DNA of 64,000 nt. Source: Sporosarcina luteola (GTDB lineage Bacteria; Bacillota; Bacilli; Bacillales_A; Planococcaceae). The notes beneath the pieces are model-generated. The model ran no database searches. It saw nothing but the letters and a program-made list of their open reading frames with translations, and had not been told where the DNA came from. The position numbers were made by a program, and so were the translations under genes. Location of the stretch: assembly GCF_023715245.1 (NCBI RefSeq), contig NZ_JAMBNV010000001.1, forward strand, positions 2,046,001-2,110,000. The letters run 5' to 3'. Every line of letters begins with the position of its first letter. Positions within the stretch are counted from its first letter, which is position 1. Below are positions 25,752-35,365 of the stretch, piece after piece.

Positions 25752-28700
25752 CTATTCAACTTCAACCGCACGTCTTCTCGTTTGCCGGTCGAACAAACTG
25801 TAAATGATTGGAACGATATACAACGTTAGGAATGTAGAGCTGATCAACCCACCGATGACAGCAATCCCCATCGGCTGATTCATTTCAGTCCCTTCACCGA
25901 TTCCGAGCGCCAATGGCAACAGCCCTAGTATTGTCGTCAAGGCGGTCATCAGTATTGGTCGCACGCGATCCTTCACAGAGGCGATAATGGCATCATATGA
26001 AGACATGCCAGCATCTTTCCGTTGGTTGATATAGTCAACGAGAACAATTCCGTTGTTGACGACTATGCCGACGAGGACCAGAATGCCGATGACAGCAGTC
26101 ACACTGATAGGCGTATTCGTAGAGAATAGCCCTAACGCTACCCCAATCACCATCAGAGGTACAGAGAACATGATGACAAACGGGTACTTGAAGGACTCGA
26201 ATTGGGCAGCCATGACGATATAGACAAGGACGACGGCAAGAACAATGGCCATTAGCATATCATCGATGGCACTCTCGAAAAGTTCCCGATCGCCCCCATA
26301 AGACATTTCCGTCTCTTCTGGCAGTTCGATTTTCTTCACGATTCCATTCACTTTATCAGTCACATCCCCTAGTGACAATGACGACTCATACTTTACATTG
26401 AAGGAGACGGAGTGGGCTTGGTCAACCCGTTGGATCGATACCGGGCCTTCTGCAATGGAAATCGATGCGACATCCTTCAATGGGATGAAAGCTCCTGATG
26501 CAACCCTCAACTTGATTTGCTTCAACTTATCAATGCTATTGCGATACTTTTCATCGTACTGGACGATGACCGAGACAACATTCTCTTTTTTATCAATAAA
26601 TTGCGAAGCAGCTTGACCGCGTGTAATTGAATTCACGGTTTGCGCTATTTGATAAGGCACCAATCCAAGATCCGATGCCTTTTCACGGTCTACTTCAATA
26701 TGGATTTCCTCGACCGTATCTTGAAGATTATTTGATACTTCAAGTATCGAATCCATCTTCCGCAGCTCTTCATCAAGTTTAGCTACCGATTCGTTCAATC
26801 TCGCTTCATTCGTATCTTTCAACGTAAAGGATAATGTATTCGGACTCGATCCTGCTGCAGTCTGCATTTCAAAGCTTACGTTTGCTTCTTCACCTACGAG
26901 ATCAAGTACATCGGGTTGAACATCATCGACGAACTCGAATACCGAACGATCCCTCTCTTCTAGAGGTGCGAGTTTGACGTACATTTCCGCCCGATCCGAT
27001 TCTGAACCTCCTTGCGCCATGCTTTGCTGCGTTCCTCCGATAAGACTTACATAAACGTCAATTTCTCTTTCCTCTTTCAGCCTAGTCTCGATCTTTTTCA
27101 CGATTGTCTTTGTAGATGACAACGATGCCCCATTCGGCATCTTAATCGAGATGCTAAAGAACCCCTCATCCGTTGGTGGCAGGAATTCCGTACCGACCTT
27201 GAATAAGCCGAAACCGCTAACTACAAGAAGGGCAAGTGTCATAACTAACACGAGTGCACGATGGCGGAGTGACCATTTGACCGATCGTTCAAACCTATTC
27301 AACGTCTTCGAACGTCGCCTTCTCGCTTCGATATTCTTCGTGGGTTTAGTAAGCATCCGGCTCGCCATCATCGGTACGACCGTCAATGCGACGACAAGGG
27401 AAGCAAACAGGCTGAATGAAATCGTCAACGCGAATTCCGTGAAGATCTGCCCGATCAAGCCACTGATGAAAATGACGGGCACAAAGACGGCGAGTGTCGT
27501 CAATGTTGAAGCCGTAATCGCTCCGCTGATTTCTTTCGCACCGTCCCTTGCAGCTTCAGTACGATCTTTCCCCATTGCAATATGCCGTTCGATATTCTCG
27601 ATGACAACAATTGCATTATCGACTAACATCCCGATCCCTAGCGCCAACGCGCCTAGCGTCATGATGTTGAGCGAGAAATCAGCGAAAAACATGAGCACGA
27701 ATGTGACGATAACAGAATAAGGGATCGCAATGCCGATAATGATCGGGCTTTTGATCCCCCGGAGGAATAAAAACAAAACAATCATCGCAAATAGTCCGCC
27801 AAGCAATAATGATTGGCCGATATTTCCGACGGCAAGTTTCACATAGTCACCTTGGTCGAACAGAATATCCGCCTCGACACCGTCGTATTCCTCTTGGGTA
27901 AGCAATCGATCCAACGCATCCTTGAAAGCTGTAGACACCGTTGCCGTATTTGCACCGGATTCCTGCAGCACAGACATGAGGACGGCCTGTTGATCATTCG
28001 CCCTCGTTTCGGAAGTTGCCTTCGCTTCTAACATTGCAACATCCGCAATGTCTTTCACTTTCACTTTTCCTCCGGTCATCGGATTGATGCCTACCGTGAC
28101 TTCTCTAAAATCGCTGATGGTCGTTAATGAACTGATGATTCTTGTCGTCAGTTGCTTGCCGTCATTCGTTTCAATCGGCTCCCCTGGCATCGATACATTG
28201 TTCGCTTGGATTGCCTGTACAATATCCGATTGGACAAGTCCGAAATCCTCGAGCTTTTTCTGATCCAGAATGACCTGGACCTCTTCCACCAACTTTCCTG
28301 TAACGGTAACGCTGGCGACTCCTTTCGTCCTCCGCAGCTCCGTTTCCAGACGCTCCGCGATATCCCGTATATCCGCTTCTTCTGAGTTCGTTCGAAGCGA
28401 TAATTGGATTACCGGAAATTGTGCAGGGTCAAATTTCATGAACCTAGGAGCATTGGCGCCTTCCGGTACTGGTACTTGGTCGATTCGTTGCATGATGTCC
28501 AGTTGCACATCGTCGATTTTTGTAGCCCAGTCAAACATGAGCAGAATGAAGTTGGCACCTTCCTGTGATGACGACTGCATTGATTTCAAGCCGGGGGCAG
28601 TAGACAAACTTGCCTCAAGGGGCTTTGTCAGTTTCTCACTCACTTCCGTGGAAGAGGCACCCGGATAGTTGGTGACGACGACTGCTACCGGAGGGTTCAA

Positions 28701-28817
28701 CTCGGGTATAAGTGTCACTGGAATTTTAAAAAAGGAAACTGCCCCTAGGATGATGACTAAAAACATTGTCACAATCGTAAAGACAGGTCGTTTTATGGAA
28801 AAGTTACTGATTTTCAT
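25752..28817 (-). CDS. swrC: RND-family efflux pump, SwrC/AcrB-like
   Basis: 1021 residues with the RND duplicated plan: one N-terminal helix, a large periplasmic-type loop, six helices, then the same again. The N-terminus NFSIKRPVFTIVTMFLVIILG and helix 4 region GMLVDNAIVVIENIERH, with the proton-relay Asp, are typical. B. subtilis SwrC (YerP) gives surfactin resistance and supports swarming. I start at the ATG at 28817, with AAAGGGAT upstream; the longest frame adds 67 residues that are a translation of the 21-bp repeats and so are spurious. Family certain; the SwrC name is by overall similarity. Confidence 0.85.
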   Translation of the reverse strand: MKISNFSIKRPVFTIVTMFLVIILGAVSFFKIPVTLIPELNPPVAVVVTNYPGASSTEVSEKLTKPLEASLSTAPGLKSMQSSSQEGANFILLMFDWATKIDDVQLDIMQRIDQVPVPEGANAPRFMKFDPAQFPVIQLSLRTNSEEADIRDIAERLETELRRTKGVASVTVTGKLVEEVQVILDQKKLEDFGLVQSDIVQAIQANNVSMPGEPIETNDGKQLTTRIISSLTTISDFREVTVGINPMTGGKVKVKDIADVAMLEAKATSETRANDQQAVLMSVLQESGANTATVSTAFKDALDRLLTQEEYDGVEADILFDQGDYVKLAVGNIGQSLLLGGLFAMIVLFLFLRGIKSPIIIGIAIPYSVIVTFVLMFFADFSLNIMTLGALALGIGMLVDNAIVVIENIERHIAMGKDRTEAARDGAKEISGAITASTLTTLAVFVPVIFISGLIGQIFTEFALTISFSLFASLVVALTVVPMMASRMLTKPTKNIEARRRRSKTLNRFERSVKWSLRHRALVLVMTLALLVVSGFGLFKVGTEFLPPTDEGFFSISIKMPNGASLSSTKTIVKKIETRLKEEREIDVYVSLIGGTQQSMAQGGSESDRAEMYVKLAPLEERDRSVFEFVDDVQPDVLDLVGEEANVSFEMQTAAGSSPNTLSFTLKDTNEARLNESVAKLDEELRKMDSILEVSNNLQDTVEEIHIEVDREKASDLGLVPYQIAQTVNSITRGQAASQFIDKKENVVSVIVQYDEKYRNSIDKLKQIKLRVASGAFIPLKDVASISIAEGPVSIQRVDQAHSVSFNVKYESSLSLGDVTDKVNGIVKKIELPEETEMSYGGDRELFESAIDDMLMAIVLAVVLVYIVMAAQFESFKYPFVIMFSVPLMVIGVALGLFSTNTPISVTAVIGILVLVGIVVNNGIVLVDYINQRKDAGMSSYDAIIASVKDRVRPILMTALTTILGLLPLALGIGEGTEMNQPMGIAVIGGLISSTFLTLYIVPIIYSLFDRQTRRRAVEVE

Positions 28818-28924
28818 TTGCACATCCCTTTCGTCTGCAAAGCGCTTACTACTATCATATTGAAAGATGACAGTAACATCAAACATGAACAATATATCCT
28901 TCCGGTAAACACGCTCGGAAATTT

Positions 28925-29029
28925 TATCGATCATTTCCACAGATATATCAATCATTTCCAGGGAGTTATCAATCATTTTGGAGGAGATATCGATCATTTC
29001 CCGGAAGTTATCGATCATTTCCCAAGTTT
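28925..29029. repeat. 21-bp tandem repeat, five units
   Basis: Five head-to-tail units of 21 bp share TATCGATCATTT or TATCAATCATTT, with a sixth degenerate copy to about 29045. The unit equals two turns of B-DNA. It lies about 110-210 bp upstream of the RND pump start, between it and prfC. On the minus strand each unit carries ATGAT(C/T)GATA. Because 21 is a multiple of three it stays open in one frame, which explains a false N-terminal extension of the pump. Confidence 0.85.
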
Positions 29030-29082
29030 TATCGTCATTTCATGATCTTTGACCCACCTGAAAACAGTACATCGAAAAAAAG

Positions 29083-29113
29083 AAAAACCGGAGAGACCAA
29101 GCCCCCCGGTTTA
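29083..29113 (-). terminator. Terminator after prfC
   Basis: On the minus strand AAACCGGGGGG, loop, CCGGTTTTTCTTTTTTT. Confidence 0.75.
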
Positions 29114-29122
29114 ATTGCTGAA

Positions 29123-30697
29123 TTATAGTAAGCTGTACAGTCGGATGTCCGGGAATTTATCACCGAACCAACGAAGTGCAAAATCATTTTCAAATAAGAA
29201 GACCAAATTATCATAACGATCCTTCACGAGCATGGAACGTTGCCCCGTCATCGACTCTTTCACATCGCTTTCATTTTCAATCCAGCGAGCGACTTTGGAG
29301 CCGATATGCTCCATGTGCACATCAACATTGTATTCGTTTTTCATACGGTGCTCGAATACTTCGAATTGAAGTTGACCGACGGCACCCAATAAAACTTCTT
29401 CTGTATGCAACGTTTTGTAATATTGGATTGCTCCTTCTTGAACCAATTGAAGGATCCCTTTATGGAAATGCTTCGACTTCATGACGTTTTTCGCTGTGAC
29501 ACGAACAAACAGCTCAGGCGTGAACTGCGGCAACGCTTCGAACAGGAAATTCGACTTCCCTCCGACAACAGTGTCGCCGATTTGGTAGTTCCCCGTGTCA
29601 TACAAACCGATGATGTCCCCGGCAACCGCTTCATTTACCGTTTCACGGTCATCAGCCAAAAATTGTGTCGTCTGTGATAATTTAATCGTTTTCGAAATTC
29701 GTGGTACTGTGACCGACATTCCCCTTTCGAATCCGCCCGATACAATCCGGACAAAAGCGATGCGGTCACGGTGAGCCGGATTCATATTCGCCTGGATTTT
29801 GAAAATGAATCCTGAGAATTCCTCTGAATTCGGACCGATAAGTTGGTCGTCCTTCGTTTTCCTAGGCTGAGGAGGTGGTGCAAACTGAAGAAATGTTTCC
29901 AAGAATGTCTGCACTCCGAAATTCGTCAAGGCACTGCCGAAAAACACAGGGGTTAATTCTCCCTTGGCAACCCTTTCTACATCGAATTCATTCCCGGCTT
30001 CATTTAAAAGCAGAACGTCTTCAAGCGCCTGCTTGTAATAAGAAGTTTCCGTCATCGGATGCTCGACTGCAAGCTCCCCTTCTTCATTCAACGGAAGGAA
30101 ATGACTGTCCCCTTCGACACGTGCTTGCTCGATGCGATTATTATAACGGTCATAAACACCGATAAACTCTTTGCCCATGCCGATTGGGTAATTCATCGCA
30201 TATGATTCGATCTCAAGAACTTCTTCCAATTCTTCCATCAGTTCGAGAGGCTCTTTCCCTTGGCGGTCCATTTTGTTCATGAACGTGAAGATAGGAATGC
30301 CTCTCATCCGGCACACTTTAAATAGCTTGATTGTCTGAGGTTCGATGCCTTTTGCCGAATCGACCATCATGACAGCGGCATCAACCGCCATTAATGTACG
30401 GTATGTGTCTTCACTGAAGTCTTCGTGTCCAGGTGTATCTAGAATATTGACGCGCTTGCCATCGTAATCGAATTGCAGCACGGAAGACGTGACTGAAATT
30501 CCACGTTGCTTTTCAATTTCCATCCAGTCGGATGTTGCATATTTACCTGTCTTCTTTCCTTTTACGGTACCTGCGTCACGGATGGCGCCGCCAAAATAGA
30601 GCAGTTTTTCCGTCATCGTCGTTTTCCCGGCGTCCGGGTGGGAAATGATTGCAAACGTTCGTCGAGATGCAATCTCTTCATGTATAGGTTTTTCCAT
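29123..30697 (-). CDS. prfC: Peptide chain release factor 3
   Basis: 524 residues, a translational GTPase. G1 is SHPDAGKTT near residue 20, G2 lies in [10 protein letters not shown]3 is DTPGHEDF near 90, and G4 is NKMDR near 145. Domain layout and C-terminus ([16 protein letters not shown]) match RF3, which recycles RF1/RF2 from the ribosome. I start at the ATG at 30697, with AAGGAG ten bases upstream; a TTG three codons earlier is too close to that site. It follows murE on the same strand after 135 bases, an arrangement I also know from staphylococci. B. subtilis lacks prfC. Confidence 0.92.
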   Translation of the reverse strand: MEKPIHEEIASRRTFAIISHPDAGKTTMTEKLLYFGGAIRDAGTVKGKKTGKYATSDWMEIEKQRGISVTSSVLQFDYDGKRVNILDTPGHEDFSEDTYRTLMAVDAAVMMVDSAKGIEPQTIKLFKVCRMRGIPIFTFMNKMDRQGKEPLELMEELEEVLEIESYAMNYPIGMGKEFIGVYDRYNNRIEQARVEGDSHFLPLNEEGELAVEHPMTETSYYKQALEDVLLLNEAGNEFDVERVAKGELTPVFFGSALTNFGVQTFLETFLQFAPPPQPRKTKDDQLIGPNSEEFSGFIFKIQANMNPAHRDRIAFVRIVSGGFERGMSVTVPRISKTIKLSQTTQFLADDRETVNEAVAGDIIGLYDTGNYQIGDTVVGGKSNFLFEALPQFTPELFVRVTAKNVMKSKHFHKGILQLVQEGAIQYYKTLHTEEVLLGAVGQLQFEVFEHRMKNEYNVDVHMEHIGSKVARWIENESDVKESMTGQRSMLVKDRYDNLVFLFENDFALRWFGDKFPDIRLYSLL

Positions 30698-30832
30698 TTT
30701 GTCCAAACTCCTTCTTTTCCACTTTTCTAAGCATAGACAGATTACAAGTCATTTTCAACAATTTTTTCTCCATGACGCAAAGTCTTTTACTAAAAGGAAA
30801 AGAGCCATCTCTATTGACAGCTCTTCATCTTC

Positions 30833-32323
30833 CTATTTCTCTATATAACCCCTACCAAACTTCTTTTCCGCCTCATCCAATGCGATCTCCGCGTCGGAAT
30901 GAGGCAATTTTTCTCTACCGACAATTTGATAGTCCTCGTGCCCTTTTCCGGCAAAGATGATGACATCCCCTTCATCAGCGACCGAGACGGCATGGCGGAC
31001 GGCTTCCTCACGATCGCCGATGCATGCATATTGAGTGTGTTTCATACCCGCTTCGAGTTCGGACAAAATCGTTTCGTACGCCTCATCTCTCGGGTCATCC
31101 GTCGTCAGCACGACATAATCGGCGATCGATGCCTTCTCTGCCATGATCGGACGCTTTACCCGATCCCTGTTGCCACCTGTACCGATGACGAATATCAATT
31201 TACTCTCAGCATCTTTATAAGGTAACACTGCTTGAATAGCCTTCTCGATTGCATCGGGTGAATGTGCGTAATCGACATAGATACTCAACGGCAACTCCGT
31301 ATCGACTTTCTCCATCCTGCCTTTTGCAGAAGGAATAACCGCTAGCCCTTCGAGGATTACATCCATCTCAAGCCCCTTTGCATATAAGGCTGCAATGACC
31401 GCCAAAGCGTTATAAACATTGAATTCTCCAATGAGCGACATCGTGACGTCGAATCCTCCAGCCGGCGAATCCAAGCGGAATGAAGTACTGTCGACTGTCA
31501 TCTTGACGTCCGTTGCCCGGAAATCCGCGTCATTGTGAACTCCGTACGTAAATACCGGGAACGAGGTCATTTCCTTCATTCGCTCTCCCCAAAGGTCATC
31601 CACATTGACGACGCCATACTTCGGCTGCGCAAGATCTTGTCCAAGTTGCGCAAATAAAAGCCCTTTAGCATGCCCGTAATGCTCCATCGTTCCATGGAAA
31701 TCCAAATGGTCATGTGATAAATTCGTGAAGATCGCAATGTCAAATTCGGTGCCCGCGAGTCTTCCTTCGACAAGCCCATGAGACGAAACTTCCATCGTCA
31801 TCGTGGAACATCCGGCATCAGCCGCTTGCTTGATCATTTGCTGTGTCGTCAGCACATCAGCTGTCGTATTTTCAGTTTCAAATAAAACACCATCCAAGTT
31901 GAAACCGATCGTACCCGTTACTGCAGACTTCTCTCCTGTATGGAGCAACACGGAATGAAGCATATTGCTGACGCTCGTTTTTCCGTTCGTTCCCGTCACG
32001 CCGATCATCGTCATCCGTTTCGAAGGATAGTTCAAAAAACGGGGTGCAAGCAAAGAGACCGCTCTTGACGTGTCTTCTACATAGACGATCGCCACCTTGT
32101 CCAAATCGGCTTCGACGGGACTGGCCGCCACGATCACTCTTGCTCCATTGGCAATCGCTTTCGAAACGAATGCATGTCCATCCACAGTAAATCCTTTGAT
32201 ACAGACGAACACGCCCCCCGCATTGACAGAACGTGAATCGACTGCAATATCCGTAACAATGTCGGGCAAAACCCCTTCCACTCTCTTTATTGGTAAACTT
32301 GAAAATAAATATTCGGTCTCCAT
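30833..32323 (-). CDS. murE: UDP-N-acetylmuramoyl-tripeptide synthetase MurE, probably L-lysine-adding
   Basis: 496 residues, Mur ligase fold. The P-loop is GVTGTNGKTSV near 110, the substrate region is TTADVLTTQQMI, the catalytic LSHDHLDFHGT near 205, and the C-terminal part has VDYAHSPDAIEKA and GTGGNRDRVKRP. The amino-acid selecting motif reads DDPR instead of the DNPR of diaminopimelate enzymes. The gene is not in a dcw-type cluster but pairs with prfC, as in Staphylococcus aureus, where MurE adds lysine. Lys-type peptidoglycan is usual in Planococcaceae. The start at 32323 has AAGGTGG seven bases upstream. A weak hairpin near 30790-30830 follows. Confidence 0.88.
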   Translation of the reverse strand: METEYLFSSLPIKRVEGVLPDIVTDIAVDSRSVNAGGVFVCIKGFTVDGHAFVSKAIANGARVIVAASPVEADLDKVAIVYVEDTSRAVSLLAPRFLNYPSKRMTMIGVTGTNGKTSVSNMLHSVLLHTGEKSAVTGTIGFNLDGVLFETENTTADVLTTQQMIKQAADAGCSTMTMEVSSHGLVEGRLAGTEFDIAIFTNLSHDHLDFHGTMEHYGHAKGLLFAQLGQDLAQPKYGVVNVDDLWGERMKEMTSFPVFTYGVHNDADFRATDVKMTVDSTSFRLDSPAGGFDVTMSLIGEFNVYNALAVIAALYAKGLEMDVILEGLAVIPSAKGRMEKVDTELPLSIYVDYAHSPDAIEKAIQAVLPYKDAESKLIFVIGTGGNRDRVKRPIMAEKASIADYVVLTTDDPRDEAYETILSELEAGMKHTQYACIGDREEAVRHAVSVADEGDVIIFAGKGHEDYQIVGREKLPHSDAEIALDEAEKKFGRGYIEK

Positions 32324-32350
32324 ACTGAGGCCACCTTCCAACTATTCTTA

Positions 32351-32529
32351 GTCTAGCTTCAGGCGCTAGATGCTCGGGACATAAGTCAATGTTGCTTTGT
32401 GGCAAAAGACGCCACGACGCAACCTCTCCTTATGCCTGAGGCCGGCAGGATGCCGGTCATGCAGTCGATGCCGCAGGACGCGGCGTACTTAGACTGCGAA
32501 CCTCTACTGATCAAGCGCCTTCCGCTTTT
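32351..32529 (-). repeat. Dispersed repeat, family B, copy 1
   Basis: It begins GTCTAGCTTCAGGCGCTAGATGCTCGGG and ends AAGCGCCTTCCGCTTTTC, with CATAAG / CTTATG arms inside. The same frame of conserved blocks occurs at 41272-41390. Copy 1 carries extra GC-rich hairpins (GGCCGGCAGGATGCCGG, GCCGCAGGACGCGGC). It abuts the stop codon of the M42 peptidase gene, so it may serve as that gene's 3' end. Elements of this kind are widespread in Bacillaceae and Planococcaceae. Confidence 0.7.
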
Positions 32530-33578
32530 CAATTCATCATTTCGGATACTACATAAGCATGCAATAATTGTGCTGTCGCTTTCAAGGAGTCGACATGAGT
32601 CCTCTCCAGTGCATGGGAAGATTCAATTCCCGGACCGAACAGTGCATGTCTAACATCGAAGCCCGCTCGGATTGCAGCAGATGCATCCGATCCATAATAA
32701 GGGTAAATATCAAGCTTATACGGGACACTCCCTTTTTCACAAAGAGCCGTCAAGTGCCTCGTCAGCGCATAATGGTATGGCCCACTTGAATCTTTCGCAC
32801 ATATCGAAACAGTGTACTCATCGGAAGTTTGTCCATCTCCGATCGCTCCCATATCGACAGCTATATACTCCACGGTTTCGTTCGGGATATTTGAGTTCCC
32901 GCCATAACCGATTTCTTCATTGTTCGAGATATAGAAGTGAGTCGTATTCGGTAGTTCCGTTCCGTTTTCCTTCAATGAACGTATCAATTCCAACAAAAGT
33001 GCCGTACTTGCTTTATCATCGAGATGCCTTGATTTGACAAAACCGGTTGGCGTCACTTCAAATCTCGGATCAAATGAGACAAAATCCCCCACTTCAATGC
33101 CAAGCGCCCTCGTTTCGGCGGCATTCGTCACTTTCTCATCAATCCGCACTTCGATATTGTCGGCATTTCTTTCTGCGCTTCCTGAATTACGATAGACATG
33201 GACTGTAGTCTGATGCATCAAAATCGTCCCGCGGACTTCCTTGCCTGAGGCAGTATGTATATGGCAATACTCACCTTCCACCGCATTCCAGTTAAACCCG
33301 CCAATCATAGTCAATTTCAGCCTGCCGTTGCTTTTGATTTCCTTCACCATCGCTCCTAGCGTATCCGTATGGGCGGTCAACAGCCGGTGGCGTGAATCGT
33401 CCTTCCCTTTCAAAGTTGCGATAACAGCCCCTTTATTCGTCCGTGTAAACGGGACTTCAATCTCCCCAAGTTCGTCAGCGATGACTTGCATGACTTTTTC
33501 AGTGAAGCCCGATGGACTCGGTGTTTCCACTAGTCTTTTCAATAGCTCAATCGTTCTTGACTCATTAAATTGATGCAT
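32529..33578 (-). CDS. M42-family metallo-aminopeptidase
   Basis: 349 residues. Metal and catalytic residues are visible: the AHTD histidine near residue 69, the bridging Asp in HLDDKAS near 185, the catalytic pair NNEEIG near 220, VDMG near 245, and a final His in IESSHALERTH near 325. M42 enzymes are cytoplasmic dizinc or dicobalt aminopeptidases (glutamyl aminopeptidase, TET, or endoglucanase M type); B. subtilis homologues are YsdC, YtoP and YhfE. It starts with an AAGGGG ribosome binding site and is divergent from the membrane kinase. Confidence 0.87.
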   Translation of the reverse strand: MHQFNESRTIELLKRLVETPSPSGFTEKVMQVIADELGEIEVPFTRTNKGAVIATLKGKDDSRHRLLTAHTDTLGAMVKEIKSNGRLKLTMIGGFNWNAVEGEYCHIHTASGKEVRGTILMHQTTVHVYRNSGSAERNADNIEVRIDEKVTNAAETRALGIEVGDFVSFDPRFEVTPTGFVKSRHLDDKASTALLLELIRSLKENGTELPNTTHFYISNNEEIGYGGNSNIPNETVEYIAVDMGAIGDGQTSDEYTVSICAKDSSGPYHYALTRHLTALCEKGSVPYKLDIYPYYGSDASAAIRAGFDVRHALFGPGIESSHALERTHVDSLKATAQLLHAYVVSEMMN

Positions 33579-33674
33579 CTCTCATTCCCCTTTTCTTTTT
33601 CTGAAACTTCTGTTTCCAATATAAAACAAATGTTGTATGATACTTATAATACTACTACTTTCCGAGGTGCATCA

Positions 33675-35285
33675 ATGGAAAACGGTCACTACCTTCACTC
33701 TAAAAATAAATATCTTATCAGTTCTTTTTGTTTTATCGTTCTCCTTCAACTACTTGCTTCACCTTTCTATAACCAACCGTTATATGTACTGCCAATTGCA
33801 GCTGGTGCTCTTTTCAACCTCAGCCTCTTTGGTCTTCTGCATTTTGGAAAACCGAACCAAAAATTAATTAGTTGGCTAATCATCGTCGGAAGCAATTTTT
33901 ACATTGTATCCTTGCTGTTTGTCGACGCAGACTTTCCCTATCTTTTCTTTTTGTTTTTCCCTATAATCATGTCTCTCGTCTTTAGTGACAAATACTTGCA
34001 CATTACCATGCTCGTCTTAACGGCTATCGAATTGACCGTATTATTGCAGGTCATAGGCCCATATTTCCATCCAACTAGAGATGCAAAATTAGTAATCCAT
34101 TTCAGCTTCTTATTTCTTATCGTTGTGCTGCTACTTTTCATCATCACAGTGAAAATCGGTCCGCAAATGAAAAAGCTGATCATTGAAAAAGAAGTTATGA
34201 GTATAACTCTTTCCTCGAAGGACGGTTATTTGGATCTGTTTTTCGAACATGCGCAAGATGCGATTGCAGTGTTCAGTCTTGACCAAAAGCTGCTTGCCGT
34301 CAATCCCGCATTTGAAGAGATGTACGGTTGGAAAAAAGAGGAATGCATCGGCAAATCAATTCAGTTGACACCTCCATCAGAATACGAAGGAAAGGCAGAG
34401 CGTCAAGACTACCTATTGCAAGGTAGGAGCTTTACAAACATCCGGTCAAAAGAGCTCCGGAAGAACGGCACTATATTTGAAGCAGAAACGACCATGGCAC
34501 CAATCTATGATAAAAATAAGGAAATCGTAGCATTGTCCCTGATTACTCGTGATATAACGGAAAAACTTCAAGCAGAACGTATGAAGATTGAAGCGATTAA
34601 ACTGAATGCAATTGGTGAAATTGCTGCGACTGTCGCCCATGAAGTGCGGAACCCGATGACTTCAGTAAATGGATTTGTCCAATTGATGAATGAAGATCCC
34701 GACAATCCTTACCGTACTTATACGGAAATTATGGAAAATGAAATTGAAAGGATCAATTTAATCGCGAATGAATTCCTGATTTTATCGAAACCGAATATTA
34801 AACAACGGAAGGAAATCGACGTAGAAAATACGATCATCGGAGTGATCGACCTTTTTGATAAGGAGCTGAAAATGCGGCAAATTAATTGCTCACTATTTTT
34901 AGCGGAGTATCCGTCAACTGTTTTCGGGAATGAAGAAAGTTTGAAACAGGTGTTCATCAACCTCATGAAAAACTCTTTGGAGGCTGTACAGGACGGCGGT
35001 ACCATCTCGTTTTACAATTCCATTGTCAATAATACTATTTCCATTACGTTGACTGATAATGGCCACGGTATGGATCCAGAGACTTTCGAACAATTGTTCA
35101 TACCATTTTTCACGACAAAGGACGGAGCTACAGGACTTGGACTCGTCATTGCGAAAAAAATAGTATTGGATCACGGAGGGAGTATCAATTTTAATGCACT
35201 CCGAAAAAACGGAGCTGAATTGAACGTGAGTTTTCCTATCTATTCACTTAATAAAAGTATTGGGCTTGCTACTCTCGCGGATTGA
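33675..35285 (+). CDS. Membrane PAS sensor histidine kinase (sporulation-kinase type)
   Basis: 536 residues. Five to six membrane helices fill residues ~10-165 with short loops, as in KinB/KinC-like kinases. They are followed by a PAS domain with PAC (~180-300), the H-box TVAHEVRNPMTSVNGFVQLM, and a HATPase_c domain (N box INLMKNSLEAV, DNGHGM, GATGLGLVIA). No response regulator is adjacent, pointing to the Spo0A phosphorelay. I start at the ATG at 33675, with GAGGTG seven bases upstream; the longest frame would add 35 residues overlapping the divergent promoter region. Confidence 0.83.
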   Translation: MENGHYLHSKNKYLISSFCFIVLLQLLASPFYNQPLYVLPIAAGALFNLSLFGLLHFGKPNQKLISWLIIVGSNFYIVSLLFVDADFPYLFFLFFPIIMSLVFSDKYLHITMLVLTAIELTVLLQVIGPYFHPTRDAKLVIHFSFLFLIVVLLLFIITVKIGPQMKKLIIEKEVMSITLSSKDGYLDLFFEHAQDAIAVFSLDQKLLAVNPAFEEMYGWKKEECIGKSIQLTPPSEYEGKAERQDYLLQGRSFTNIRSKELRKNGTIFEAETTMAPIYDKNKEIVALSLITRDITEKLQAERMKIEAIKLNAIGEIAATVAHEVRNPMTSVNGFVQLMNEDPDNPYRTYTEIMENEIERINLIANEFLILSKPNIKQRKEIDVENTIIGVIDLFDKELKMRQINCSLFLAEYPSTVFGNEESLKQVFINLMKNSLEAVQDGGTISFYNSIVNNTISITLTDNGHGMDPETFEQLFIPFFTTKDGATGLGLVIAKKIVLDHGGSINFNALRKNGAELNVSFPIYSLNKSIGLATLAD

Positions 35286-35365
35286 TAGGCTATATTCGTT
35301 CAACCCTACTAGTAACGTGCGAAGGAAAAGCCTATGCATCCCTTCGCACATTGCTTTGTATAGTC

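Noticed and set aside
25752-29018. 1088-residue version of the RND pump with a repeat-containing N-terminus
   Set aside because: The first 67 residues translate the 21-bp repeats; a ribosome binding site and the family's conserved start lie at 28817.
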